Shown here: positions 51,403 through 60,292 of the stretch, one piece after another | Numbering within the stretch: position 1 is the first letter of the stretch | Layout: every line of letters starts with the position of its first letter | Position numbers and translations under genes: made by a program | The notes under the pieces: generated by a model | The model's input: the letters and a program-made list of their open reading frames with translations, nothing else | Told to the model about the DNA's origin: nothing | Databases searched by the model: none | NCBI GenBank assembly: GCA_947387485.1 | Contig: CANDNT010000011.1 | Span: forward strand, 1 to 64,000 | DNA length: 64,000 nucleotides | From: Aquimarina rhabdastrellae | GTDB taxonomy: Bacteria > Bacteroidota > Bacteroidia > Flavobacteriales > Flavobacteriaceae | Direction: 5' to 3'

Positions 51403-51566
51403 TTTGTAAGTATTTAAAAAACGGAACGACTACTTAAATGCTATGAAAAAGATGTTATAGTTAGCTTGCTATAAAACAACAAGCTAACTATTTAAAATTT
51501 AACCAGTTTAACATATAACTGTTTGTTTTTAATAAAAAAACCTTTAGTCTCCCTCACTAAAGGTTT
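51403..51566 (+). repeat. 164-nt structured element, copy 2, ending in a terminator
   Basis: Same layout as 50521-50684: TTTGTAAGTATTTAAAA, an excellent hairpin ATAGTTAGCTTG/CAAGCTAACTAT (51457-51491, 11-nt loop), CAGTT...AACTG, and the terminator AAACCTTTAGT/ACTAAAGGTTT (51538-51566). Stems are kept by base pairing where the sequence differs. Confidence 0.65.
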
Positions 51567-51683
51567 CTTTATTTTAAGTAATTAATATACTACACATTAC
51601 CTGTTTTTTAAAAATCAAGTATTAACTTAAAAGCGGTCAACCCTATTAAGGAATATATAAATATAATTCGCTTATAACTTTTG

Positions 51684-52103
51684 TTATTGATTCTTAATTA
51701 TTCCTTTGTTGTTTTCACTAGGTTGTAATAAATCCCATTTATTTCCGTATAGATCTTCAAATACAGCAACTATACCATATTCAAATTCTTGTTGAGATCT
51801 AATAAACTTTATATTTCTTGCTTTAAGTTTTTTATAATCTCGCTCAAAATCATCGGTAAAAAGGATTAAAAAAACTCTTCCTCCTGCTTGATTTCCTATA
51901 CTTTGTATTTCTTCTTCGCTTGTTGCTTTTGCTAATAAAAGACTAGTTTCTTTTGCACCTGGTGGTGCAATTGTCACCCATCTTTTATCTGCGCTTAATT
52001 GCGTATCTTCTAGTAATTGAAAATCTAACTTATTGGTATAAAATTCAATTGCTTCGTCATAATCTTTTACAACTAATGCTATATGGGCTATTCTTTGATA
52101 CAT
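51684..52103 (-). CDS. VOC superfamily (glyoxalase-fold) protein
   Basis: A 139-residue single VOC domain: IAHIALVVKDYDEAIEFYTNKLDF, FLILFTDDFERDYKKLKARNI, GIVAVFEDLYGNKWDLLQ. The first metal-site His (H at residue 7) and late Glu (E near 116) are in place, so it may be metal-dependent. Family includes glyoxalase I, extradiol dioxygenases and resistance proteins; function cannot be narrowed further. Lone gene. Confidence 0.85.
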   Translation of the reverse strand: MYQRIAHIALVVKDYDEAIEFYTNKLDFQLLEDTQLSADKRWVTIAPPGAKETSLLLAKATSEEEIQSIGNQAGGRVFLILFTDDFERDYKKLKARNIKFIRSQQEFEYGIVAVFEDLYGNKWDLLQPSENNKGIIKNQ

Positions 52104-52203
52104 TGTTTTTACAATAGTCTTTTAATATTAATGCCTGAATATAAATTATAGTAACTGATATTACTCTTTATGGCGTCTATCTTTCTTTAACTTTTGATTT
52201 ACT

Positions 52204-52638
52204 TTATTGAAATGTATAATCTATCGTTTTTACTCCAGAGTTATTTTCGGTTATATTAAAAGTTGCTGTTTTTACCTTTTCGTTATTTACATAAATATTT
52301 AAAACAGCTTCATAATCTGTCCAACTTGTTTGTCCGTCTGAAGTGGCTATATATGAACCATCTTCTAGATAAGTTAGTTTAAGATATGTTCCATTGTTTA
52401 CTTCTACCTGCGTTTTTGAAGTATCAAAAGGCAAATTATTAATAGTTTCTGTTTGTGTATCGTTATCGATAGTTGTAGTAATTATTGCTTCAGAATTTCG
52501 AGAAGTAGTCACTTCGTATTTAATGTTTACCGTTTGAGGATATTCACTCGTTTCTACAGGATTACTATCATCGTCTGATGAGCAAGACGCTACTATTAAG
52601 CTCGAAATTACAAATGCAAATAATACGATTTTTTTCAT
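52204..52638 (-). CDS. lipoprotein, unknown function
   Basis: A 144-residue lipoprotein: MKKIVLFAFVISSLIVASC with the lipobox and the DDD linker typical of Bacteroidota (CSSDDDSNPV). Mature domain is beta-rich, with VNIKYEVTTSRNSEAIITTTIDN and TKTINIT-type strands. ATG 52638 is chosen over 52689 because the signal peptide begins there. Function unknown. Confidence 0.65.
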   Translation of the reverse strand: MKKIVLFAFVISSLIVASCSSDDDSNPVETSEYPQTVNIKYEVTTSRNSEAIITTTIDNDTQTETINNLPFDTSKTQVEVNNGTYLKLTYLEDGSYIATSDGQTSWTDYEAVLNIYVNNEKVKTATFNITENNSGVKTIDYTFQ

Positions 52639-52784
52639 GTTGTTTTTAAGTTTTGAATTTATGATTTGATTAGATTTTGCTTTTTGCACCTATCTCAAAT
52701 ATACTTGTTTATTCTATTTAACCAAAAACATTTAAAACCTTTCTATTTCATTATATGCATTTTACCTTTTGCTTTTTTTGAATA

Positions 52785-53441
52785 TTAAGCTTGATTTAAT
52801 CGATCAAGTAATTGCCCTATTTTGTCTTTCTTTTTGACTAATTCGGCACCAGTAATGTTTACTGTACTTATGTTTGATAAATTAGGAAATGTTAATCGTC
52901 CATTAGTAAGCGAATACATCCATATCAAATCAAGATAATTAAGTGTAATATTTAGTTTTTCTGCAAAAGAGGTTTCTTTGATTCTAAATCCCATCTTTTT
53001 GACACTTCTCTCACTCAAAAAATAAGAACTTCCTCTAACAATAATAGTATCTGATAGTTTTTGCGTTTCTATATCTTCTATAATATTATAAAGTGCTTTT
53101 AGATAAAAGCTTAGCATTTTCTTTTTCCACGGTATTCCTCTTTTTACCTTAGACATTTCTAATAGATAATCAAATGAAGTCCCATTATGCAAGTCTATCA
53201 CTCGTTTGTTATTACCAAATGTAACAACCATAGGTGCATAATAGGTATACCAGTTTAGTACAGTAAAAAGTGGTGTGATTAAAAATTGTATTAAAGGTAC
53301 CATTATAAAAATAAGTAACACCCATATCTTGTTTTCACTCACTTGTTCAATCCACCAACTCATTATTATAATGAGTACTCCTAAAAATAGTATGGAGATA
53401 AGCCATTGAAATAGTATTGGTAACCTTTTAAATCGTTTCAT
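52785..53441 (-). CDS. membrane protein, unknown function
   Basis: A 218-residue protein with two TM helices near the N-terminus (FQWLISILFLGVLIIIMSWWIEQ and IWVLLIFIMVPLIQFLITPLF) and a soluble C-terminal domain of about 140 residues (IDLHNGTSFDYLLEMSK, ITLNYLDLIWMYSLTNGRLTFPNL). Family not recognised. ATG 53441 (MKRFKRLPI) is preferred over 53516 as a membrane-anchor start. Alone. Confidence 0.5.
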   Translation of the reverse strand: MKRFKRLPILFQWLISILFLGVLIIIMSWWIEQVSENKIWVLLIFIMVPLIQFLITPLFTVLNWYTYYAPMVVTFGNNKRVIDLHNGTSFDYLLEMSKVKRGIPWKKKMLSFYLKALYNIIEDIETQKLSDTIIVRGSSYFLSERSVKKMGFRIKETSFAEKLNITLNYLDLIWMYSLTNGRLTFPNLSNISTVNITGAELVKKKDKIGQLLDRLNQA

Positions 53442-53553
53442 TTTCCTGTTTTCTATATTGCAGACACTAAGACACATTATATTAGTATACTCGCCATCAA
53501 AAAAATCACAGATCAATTAAAAAGTTTTAATTATCCTAATTAATACGGAGCTT

Positions 53554-54171
53554 TTAATTCAAATAATACCCAGTTTCTATAACTACATTATTTTTATGCG
53601 TTTCATCATCCATATCAACTGCTAAGTACCACTCGATATAATCGTGATTACTAAAGTTTATATATAGTCTGTTGTTTGTGATATCAACTTCGAAGCTTTT
53701 ATCCTGAATCATTTTTTCTAATGATGCATAATCTATTTCACTCAATATTCTTTTACTAATCCATCTACATTGTTCAAACCAATATGGTATCTCTTCTAGT
53801 GCATGTCCTGTTCTTTGTTGTATCCATTTCCCTGAGATTTCAAAGTGATCACAACCACCTCTTTTTAATAGGAGTTGTTCATTATTTTTAAGTAGAATGA
53901 TGCCTGTTTTAGCCTTGTCGTCCCATTTATAATTTGAAAATTCTGGGATTCTTTTGATAAAATCGTCGGTTTGTGTCTTTAAATCAAAAATACATTCTTC
54001 TATATCTTCTATGGATTGCTTTGTTTGCTCATTGTTTAATTCTATAGAGGTTTCTTCTTTTGTTATTACCGGATCTTGCTCTATTACTATTTCCTCTTCA
54101 TTTTTTATAGAAGAATTGCCACAACTTATAGTAACTGCTGCTAGGATTATTGTTTTAAGGAGTAATTTCAT
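53554..54171 (-). CDS. lipoprotein, unknown function
   Basis: A 205-residue lipoprotein: MKLLLKTIILAAVTISC, then an acidic linker. The mature domain has LLLKRGGCDHFEISGKWI and DMDDETHKNNVVIETGYYL. Not recognised. Stands before a metallophosphoesterase gene on the same strand. Confidence 0.55.
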   Translation of the reverse strand: MKLLLKTIILAAVTISCGNSSIKNEEEIVIEQDPVITKEETSIELNNEQTKQSIEDIEECIFDLKTQTDDFIKRIPEFSNYKWDDKAKTGIILLKNNEQLLLKRGGCDHFEISGKWIQQRTGHALEEIPYWFEQCRWISKRILSEIDYASLEKMIQDKSFEVDITNNRLYINFSNHDYIEWYLAVDMDDETHKNNVVIETGYYLN

Positions 54172-54212
54172 AATTGATATTATCTATTCTCATTACTTAA
54201 TACGAATACTTC

Positions 54213-55028
54213 TTAATCTTTTTTTATCTTCATCAATACTACTTTAGAATCAACATTGAGCACTTGACTATTATTATCAAATTCTACTAGAGAATTTTCC
54301 CAAAAACAATGTCCACAGCATATTCTAGACATCTTTGCTTGCTCAATACATTTTCTTATTTTACCATTACCAATTTCATTAAATTTTGGAAAATCAGGTG
54401 TTTCATGAATAAGTATAAAATCTAATTCTTGCTTAGTTAATACAGTTAAACTATTTAAAAAATCAGACTCTTCTATTCTATTAGACTTATCAACTCTTCC
54501 TATTATTCCACTAATACCACCAATCGACAATCCATCAATTTCAACCTTTTCTTTATGAAGTAAATAAATATTCTTTTGTAATTCAAACCGTTTCTTCTCT
54601 AAATCACTGCCAAAAGTATCATGATTTCCGGCAACACCTACAACCCAATCAAAATACTTATTAAACATGTCCCAAACATTTCTAACATCTCCGCTAGAGC
54701 CTCTTTTTTCTAATGAAGTAAATAAATCTCCACACAGTAAAACTCCTATTTTTTTACATTCGGGAAATTCTATTTCAATCAAAGTTTTTAAAAAAGCAGG
54801 AAGTTTTTCTCCTAATAAATATTGATCTCCTTTTTCTTCTGCTATCCCTTGTAAATCTGAAGTTATTATCAATAAATCAACATTAGTATTTTTGTTTTCA
54901 TATTCTGCTAGATAAACAGGAAGTTTTCTATGGAACACTTCTGGTGTATTATTTTGCCCTGTTATTCTGGATCCTACTTCTAAATATGGATATGTTTCTA
55001 TACTATTATTATTAATTGATATTTTCAT
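54213..55028 (-). CDS. metallophosphoesterase-fold protein with altered metal site
   Basis: A 271-residue calcineurin-like phosphoesterase. Expected motifs: DxH is SDLQG, so its His is Gln; GDxxD is CGDLFTS, so its second Asp is not obvious; GNHD is intact (AGNHDTFG); His in LIHETPDF is present; GHxH is CGHCFW with Phe for the last His. The fold is certain, but at least two metal-binding positions differ, so activity may be altered or lost. Confidence 0.75.
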   Translation of the reverse strand: MKISINNNSIETYPYLEVGSRITGQNNTPEVFHRKLPVYLAEYENKNTNVDLLIITSDLQGIAEEKGDQYLLGEKLPAFLKTLIEIEFPECKKIGVLLCGDLFTSLEKRGSSGDVRNVWDMFNKYFDWVVGVAGNHDTFGSDLEKKRFELQKNIYLLHKEKVEIDGLSIGGISGIIGRVDKSNRIEESDFLNSLTVLTKQELDFILIHETPDFPKFNEIGNGKIRKCIEQAKMSRICCGHCFWENSLVEFDNNSQVLNVDSKVVLMKIKKD

Positions 55029-55059
55029 TTTCCTAACTTAAATCTGAAGTCTATCTATT

Positions 55060-55476
55060 TTATTCCTTTTTACAATCTCTAAAAACTCGTCGTTTATCAA
55101 ATTTATTCCAAAACTCTTTTGATTCTTCTATAATTATATTTTCATCAATCAATTTAAGTTTGAGATTTCCTTCATTATTAATAAACTTCAATTCAATTTC
55201 ATTACTATTTATATATATTACTTCTGCTTCTGTTGGCTTTTTCCATTCTCCAAAAGTATCAAAGAATATTCTGTTATTTTTTATTTCCATTTTTCTCCAT
55301 TCAGACAACCTTATCCATTCATCATTTGAAGCTATTCTAATAGCATCTTTCTTTAAATATATCTCTATATATTTTCCTTTATGACAAGTTGAATAATTTC
55401 CCTCAAGACTTTTATTCTTTTGACAACCAACAAATAGTATTACTATCAAAAGTATATTTAGAATTATTTGCTTCAT
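55060..55476 (-). CDS. lipoprotein, unknown function
   Basis: A 138-residue lipoprotein: MKQIILNILLIVILFVGC with a lipidated Cys at residue 18. The mature domain has NDEWIRLSEWRKMEIKNNRIFFDTFGEWKKP, a small beta domain. Lies between the phosphoesterase and a small gene on the same strand. Not recognised. Confidence 0.55.
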   Translation of the reverse strand: MKQIILNILLIVILFVGCQKNKSLEGNYSTCHKGKYIEIYLKKDAIRIASNDEWIRLSEWRKMEIKNNRIFFDTFGEWKKPTEAEVIYINSNEIELKFINNEGNLKLKLIDENIIIEESKEFWNKFDKRRVFRDCKKE

Positions 55477-55486
55477 TTATATCAGT

Positions 55487-55852
55487 CTAAGGGTAAAATA
55501 TAACTTTTTCTTCTCTATATTCATCTGGTTCTTGATATGGTATTGCTGCTTTATACTCATAATATATTTCTAATTTCTTATTTTTTAAAATTATATCTCC
55601 ATCACCATAAATTACATGATCTTTACTAGTTTCAGGTATAGCTACTATAGTTATCAGTTTATTTTCTAATTCTTTACAAAATTTTGTTTTAGTTAACTTA
55701 TATCTATCTAAATAAAAATCTATTGTCCTTAAGCTCCCAATCCAACTTGGTCCTATATCCGATGTAACTTCCCATTCAACATAAAACTCCATGCTTTCCA
55801 TTTTATCTATAAGTTCTTCAAAGCTTTCTATAGTAATCGTTTTTTCGTTCAT
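55487..55852 (-). CDS. hypothetical protein, first in lipoprotein pair
   Basis: A 121-residue cytosolic acidic protein starting MNEKTITIESFEELIDKMESMEFYVEWEV. It has no motif I recognise; the length and acidity are like small immunity proteins, though no toxin is nearby. It lies 10 bp upstream of the lipoprotein gene at 55476-55060, so the two are probably co-transcribed. Confidence 0.5.
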   Translation of the reverse strand: MNEKTITIESFEELIDKMESMEFYVEWEVTSDIGPSWIGSLRTIDFYLDRYKLTKTKFCKELENKLITIVAIPETSKDHVIYGDGDIILKNKKLEIYYEYKAAIPYQEPDEYREEKVIFYP

Positions 55853-55900
55853 TATATTTTTTTAATAAAAGAGTTTCAGCTTCTCTTCTTTAACCACAAA

Positions 55901-55923
55901 AAAACGCACTTTAAGTGCGTTTT
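55901..55923 (-). terminator. rho-independent terminator
   Basis: Perfect palindrome AAAACGCACTT-T-AAGTGCGTTTT, 33 bp past the AraC gene stop. Symmetric, so it also insulates the next operon. Confidence 0.8.
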
Positions 55924-55956
55924 AATTTTTACTAATATACCTGTTTTTATGTTTTA

Positions 55957-56853
55957 TTAATTTAAAACACGATATTCACTAGGAGTCATTCCTGTTTTAG
56001 CTTTAAACATTTTACTAAAATGTTGCGGGTATTCAAAACCTAAATCATATGCAATTTCACTTACGCTATGTTTACTATTTAACAACACGTTTTTTGCCCT
56101 TTCTATAAGATGTAAATTTATATGTTCTTTGGCTGTTTTTCCTGTTTCAGATTTTAGCAAATCACTTAAATATCCCGGTGATAGATTTACTTGATCCGCT
56201 ATATATTTTACACTAGGCAATCCTTTCTTACTTAAATTTTCTTGACTGTAATATTCTTTAAGCAACGTCTCAACTCTAGATAATATATCTATATTTCTAG
56301 AGTGTCGGGTATTGAATTGTCTTTCGTAAAAACGATTACAAAAATTAAAGAAAAACTCCAATCCAGATGCTATTACTTCATTACTATGTTTATCAATACG
56401 TTCTTGAATTTCTTCATCGATCATATTAATACAATTAGTCACTGTATTTTGCTCTTGATCTGATAGATGTAATGCTTCATGAACATCATACTTAAAAAAG
56501 TTATAATGTTCCATTTTCTTCCCTAAAGTTGTATTGCGAATCAATTCTGGATGAAAAATAAGCATCCACCCATGTATCTTTTGATTGGGTTTTGTTGTGA
56601 TTCCGTACACCTGATTAGGAGCTATAAAACTCATTACTCCTTCTTGAAAATCATATGTATTTCGACCATATTCAAGTCCGCAGCTTTCATCTTTTAACGT
56701 TATCGTATATAGCTCACTAGTATACCTATTATCAATCCATTCATCCTTAACCTTAAACTGTTCCATATCCATAATACTAATCAATGGATTCTTAGGTTTT
56801 TCTAGTCCTAATGCGGTATGAATTTGAGAAATAGATTCTATATGAATTTGCAT
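55957..56853 (-). CDS. AraC-family transcriptional regulator
   Basis: A 298-residue regulator. N-terminal cupin-like sensing domain (YTITLKDESCGLEYGRNTYDF, GVMSFIAPNQVYGI). C-terminal double HTH (about 195-295): VKYIADQVNLSPGYLSDLLKSETGKTAKEH and VSEIAYDLGFEYPQHFSKMFKAKTGMTPSEYR. Typical size. It lies 91 bp before MipA, START-like and SDR-remnant genes on the same strand, which it may regulate by position. Confidence 0.85.
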   Translation of the reverse strand: MQIHIESISQIHTALGLEKPKNPLISIMDMEQFKVKDEWIDNRYTSELYTITLKDESCGLEYGRNTYDFQEGVMSFIAPNQVYGITTKPNQKIHGWMLIFHPELIRNTTLGKKMEHYNFFKYDVHEALHLSDQEQNTVTNCINMIDEEIQERIDKHSNEVIASGLEFFFNFCNRFYERQFNTRHSRNIDILSRVETLLKEYYSQENLSKKGLPSVKYIADQVNLSPGYLSDLLKSETGKTAKEHINLHLIERAKNVLLNSKHSVSEIAYDLGFEYPQHFSKMFKAKTGMTPSEYRVLN

Positions 56854-56944
56854 CTTCTTTATCTAATTTATTAATAGAAAGTTACTAAAACTAATTTTAT
56901 CTTATTAAAAAGCTGCTCAATATCTAATCTATCGAGTAGTTTTA

Positions 56945-57727
56945 TTAAAACCTATACATGGCTATTACTCCACCAGAAATCTGAGAAGTACTTCCTGCCT
57001 CTACTACAGGGCTATCTGCTACATCTCCCAATAAAAGGGTATAACCTAATTGAGTACTAAGCATCCATTTTTGATTTAAAATATAGGTAAGGTTTACAGT
57101 TGTTCCTATATCTTTAAATCCACTTTCTATAGCGTATAGCGGTAAATTACTACTTCCTCTATTTGCTGTAGTTACACCAAAATAGGTTTCTAAATATCCT
57201 GCTGTAGCATATGAAGTACTTGTAGAGAAACGTGTTATAAGACGTTTATTTCTCAACGTATATCCTAATTCAAAAGCAGCTACTCCTCCATCATTTACTC
57301 CAGAAATATCATGTGTATACGCCGTTTTAATATCAAAACCTTTGGCAAATTTATAGCGAGCAAAAAGTCCTGCTGCTGTTGCAAATTCGATTTCTTCCAT
57401 TGCACTTATCTCGCTGTCATCTACTATATCTTCATTACGTGCCAGTTTAAATCCTAGTTTAGGTCCAAACTCCCAATTAGCATCTGCCAAAACATTAGCT
57501 TCAATACCTAAACCTGATAACCTTATATATTGTCCTGTATTCCATTGAGCAGCAAAAGCTATTGCTGGCAATGCAAAAATATCACTAGCGCCTTCATATT
57601 GTGGTGTAAAGCCCAAACCTGCTCCTATAGTATAATTTACTTTTTTAGGGGTTGTTGTTTGTGCTATTGTATGGTGTATTGTAAAACCAAAACACACCAA
57701 CATGATGATTAATTGTATCTTTTTCAT
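56945..57727 (-). CDS. MipA/OmpV family outer-membrane protein
   Basis: A 260-residue barrel: signal peptide to IHHTIAQ, then VNYTIGAGLGFTPQYEGASDIFALPAIAFAAQW, WEFGPKLGFKLARNEDI, FELGYTLRNKRLI, and a C-terminal GGVIAMYRF ending in Phe, as barrel-insertion requires. MipA/OmpV proteins scaffold cell-wall enzymes or form small barrels; function here unknown. Confidence 0.85.
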   Translation of the reverse strand: MKKIQLIIMLVCFGFTIHHTIAQTTTPKKVNYTIGAGLGFTPQYEGASDIFALPAIAFAAQWNTGQYIRLSGLGIEANVLADANWEFGPKLGFKLARNEDIVDDSEISAMEEIEFATAAGLFARYKFAKGFDIKTAYTHDISGVNDGGVAAFELGYTLRNKRLITRFSTSTSYATAGYLETYFGVTTANRGSSNLPLYAIESGFKDIGTTVNLTYILNQKWMLSTQLGYTLLLGDVADSPVVEAGSTSQISGGVIAMYRF

Positions 57728-57740
57728 TGTATTTTTTTTT

Positions 57741-58325
57741 TTAATTAAACCTGCGTTCTACTTCGGCTTTTAACTCACTATTAAAGGTTTGGTAATCCAT
57801 TAGAAGTAAATTTGCCAGTCCTATTGCGGGTACATTTTCGTTATTCCCTACAAATTCATCTGTTTGGATAAATATAGTTTCACTACCGCAAGGTTCTATG
57901 GTATAAAAATGATTATCCACTATTCCTGGTAGCGTAAGAATTTCATCAGACCAACCAAAACGCAATCCTTCTTCATAAGTTAATTCATGCGGAAAACTAA
58001 GTACTTGTCCTTGATTTAAAAAGAGTGCGTTAATCTGTCCGCCATTTGTAATATCTCCCTCTAATCCTTGGAACGTTGAACTCCAATTAGGCATGGTTGT
58101 AAAATCCGTTAAAACTTCCCAAACTTGCCCTGGTGTAGCATTTATTACAATGGAGATATACACATGAGCTTCTGCATCGTTAATTGGAGTCACCGTTCCT
58201 GTTTCTAATATTGCAGTACAGGCAACAAAATCATTATTTTCTATCGTATCGTCATCATCACTACACGATACAATTAATACACTTATACTAACGGCAATAA
58301 ACAATGTTCTAAATTTTCTTAGCAT
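57741..58325 (-). CDS. START-like (SRPBCC) domain lipoprotein
   Basis: A 194-residue lipoprotein: MLRKFRTLFIAVSISVLIVSC, then an acidic linker. The mature domain fits the SRPBCC/polyketide-cyclase (START-like) fold: ISIVINATPGQVWEVLTDFTTMPNW at its start and NLLLMDYQTFNSELKAEVERR at its end, with FPHELTYEEGLRFGW in between. The ligand-binding cavity suggests a hydrophobic small molecule; none is named. 14 bp upstream of the MipA gene. Confidence 0.8.
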   Translation of the reverse strand: MLRKFRTLFIAVSISVLIVSCSDDDDTIENNDFVACTAILETGTVTPINDAEAHVYISIVINATPGQVWEVLTDFTTMPNWSSTFQGLEGDITNGGQINALFLNQGQVLSFPHELTYEEGLRFGWSDEILTLPGIVDNHFYTIEPCGSETIFIQTDEFVGNNENVPAIGLANLLLMDYQTFNSELKAEVERRFN

Positions 58326-58337
58326 TTTTTTTCTTTT

Positions 58338-58706
58338 TTAAAGTTGAAATTGATTTTTAATATTTTGGATAAAAACATCTTCACCCATAGTCTTTCTAGC
58401 ATCTAATAATTGATCTGTATCTTTGCTAATTCGTTAACTCATTTTATTTGTATTGTCTATGGCAGCATTGTAGATAACCTCGGCTACCACTTCTGGAATT
58501 GAAGCATTTTCACCAACACTCGCAAAGGCCTGAGGTACCTTTGTCACGATCTCTTGGTATTCGTACATAGTAGTGTCGCTTTGAAAATCAAAAGATCTTC
58601 CTATAAAAATTGTAGTTATCGTATTCCAATCTTGGGATTGAAATTTTTTGGCTGTAGTCTTGCCTATACCAGAACTTGTTCCTGTTGTACATAACGTTTT
58701 ATTCAT
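58338..58706 (-). pseudogene. short-chain dehydrogenase remnant with internal deletion and stop
   Basis: The start MNKTLCTTGTSSGIGKTTAKKFQSQDWNT is the SDR dinucleotide-binding motif, but after about residue 30 the sequence jumps to a C-terminal segment (GRSFDFQSDTTMYEY, SIPEVVAEVIYNAA), losing the catalytic Ser/Tyr/Lys region. After the TAA at 58434, the same frame continues as RISKDTDQLLDARKTMGEDVF... to a TAA at 58338-58340, the usual SDR C-terminal tail. A decayed gene. Adjacent to the START-like gene, suggesting a former shared pathway. Confidence 0.7.
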
Positions 58707-59084
58707 CCTCTTTCTTTACTATTTTTTCACATAGCAAAATTCTGAATGAATAGTTGTACGGATGTATATATTTTACGGAAGCTTGTATATATTTTGAAGA
58801 AAAGAGTTTTTTTGATAAGGTTTTTTACAGTATGTTATTTTATCTAATATAGTTAATTACTCTTTATACCATTTATCTTACCTCTAATAGCAAATTTATT
58901 ACTGTTTAGTATCTTATCTATAATCTACATTAGATAATTCTTCAATTTTGAAATGTCAAAAAGCTAATTAGACACTAAAAAACAACCTAAATAACCATAC
59001 GATTTTCATTTGATTAAGTAGCTACTTTCTTTGGTTATAAAGATGGAATCTAAATACTAATATTTAAAAAAAATAAAATTAATT
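58707..59084. other. 378-bp gene-free gap
   Basis: No gene or clear repeat between the divergent SDR remnant and the gene at 59085. The only supported feature is a divergent promoter region; a CTACTTTCTTTGG stretch at about 59021-59033 may be a -7 box. Confidence 0.4.
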
Positions 59085-59597
59085 ATGGCAAAAGTTTTCA
59101 CAACTCTTAATGAGCTCGGGGCAGAATACAGTTCTATTTATTATCTAGATACTGCTAGAAAATTACTTCTAAGATTTAAATATGCAAAAGGAAAAGTTTA
59201 TGTAGAAGATAATCCCAATGTATTATTTTTTGAAGGTGTTGAGGAACGTTCTAAGAAACAACCTTCAACTAAGACGCATTACTACCGAAAATCATCTACA
59301 AATGGTGATTATGTTGCTTATTCTAAAGCAAAAACATCTTCTACTCCTAAAAAAGGAGCAAAAGTAATTGAAGTTGATCATAACGATTATGTTGTGCATC
59401 CAGGTCATAAGGTTGACCAAGTTGATATTTCATTAAATAATTTTGAAACTCCAGTTATCGAAACTTATAAAAGTAAAGGAGGTAACGGAATTATTACAAT
59501 GAAAGATCTTAAATCTGGAAAGTCTTCTTTATCTAAAATCACAAGAGAAAATCAAAAAGGTGATCCTATCAAAAGATCTGATATCGTGAAAAATTAG
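59085..59597 (+). CDS. hypothetical protein
   Basis: A 170-residue basic protein starting MAKVFTTLNELGAEYSSIYYLDTARKLLLRFKYA. The N-terminal 50 residues look folded, and the rest is Lys/Ser-rich (TKTHYYRKSSTNGDYVAYSKAK) and probably extended. Family not recognised. It is followed by a terminator and converges with the DUF4304 gene. Confidence 0.5.
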   Translation: MAKVFTTLNELGAEYSSIYYLDTARKLLLRFKYAKGKVYVEDNPNVLFFEGVEERSKKQPSTKTHYYRKSSTNGDYVAYSKAKTSSTPKKGAKVIEVDHNDYVVHPGHKVDQVDISLNNFETPVIETYKSKGGNGIITMKDLKSGKSSLSKITRENQKGDPIKRSDIVKN

Positions 59598-59624
59598 ATT
59601 CATTATACGTTATATTTATCATAT

Positions 59625-59651
59625 TAATGCCTCTAGTTTATAGAGGCATTA
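59625..59651. terminator. bidirectional terminator
   Basis: TAATGCCTCTA-GTTTA-TAGAGGCATTA between converging genes; its right arm overlaps the last codon of the minus-strand DUF4304 gene. Confidence 0.75.
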
Positions 59652-60263
59652 GTTATTAAAATCTATTGTAAACACAGCTTTTTCTTCTTTGAGTATTGCC
59701 ATAAATTGCTGTTTAAAAAAGTTATTCCATCTTTTTTCGTCTATATTCTTTTTACATAGATCTACTATGTTTTTAGCTTCTTTAGTCAATTCTTTTTTTA
59801 CACAATATCTAAATACTTCTTCTTGTTTTAAGGTACCTTCTTTTGACATATGTAAAACGAATGAATTCGTATCTTTAATTGATTCAAAGTAACTCAACAC
59901 ATCATTGATCGATAATGTTATTTGTTTTTTTAAAGCTGCTAAATCAGTATCATGGTTAATCACAAATTTTTCCGAAGCATTATTAGATATACTTTCGATA
60001 CGTTTCCTAAAATGACATTCGTATTCTTTGGGTTGTGTTATTGTTTCTTCTTTTAAGACTTCTTCTATGTTATTTGAATGGATACAACAATTGATATAAA
60101 AACCGAGTTCCTGACTTGTATTGCCGTGACTTTTTTGGATATTAATCAAATAGACTAAATCATTTTCATTTTTATAGAAACTCAGTGTTTTCTTCTTAAA
60201 ACCAGCTGGTTTCATTATAGGTTTTACAACTTGGTTTATGATTTCTTTAAATGCATTTTCCAT
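59649..60263 (-). CDS. DUF4304 domain protein
   Basis: A 204-residue protein with the DUF4304 pattern: IINQVVKPIMKPAGFKKKTLSFYKNENDLVYLINIQKS, then ELGFYINCCIHS. C-terminal helical extension with DLCKKNIDEKRWNNFFKQQF. This family is known from polymorphic-toxin and immunity-rich loci, so an immunity-type role is possible. Last gene of the minus-strand group 59649-62196. Confidence 0.7.
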   Translation of the reverse strand: MENAFKEIINQVVKPIMKPAGFKKKTLSFYKNENDLVYLINIQKSHGNTSQELGFYINCCIHSNNIEEVLKEETITQPKEYECHFRKRIESISNNASEKFVINHDTDLAALKKQITLSINDVLSYFESIKDTNSFVLHMSKEGTLKQEEVFRYCVKKELTKEAKNIVDLCKKNIDEKRWNNFFKQQFMAILKEEKAVFTIDFNN

Positions 60264-60292
60264 GATATATTATTCGTTTTTTGATTTTTGGA

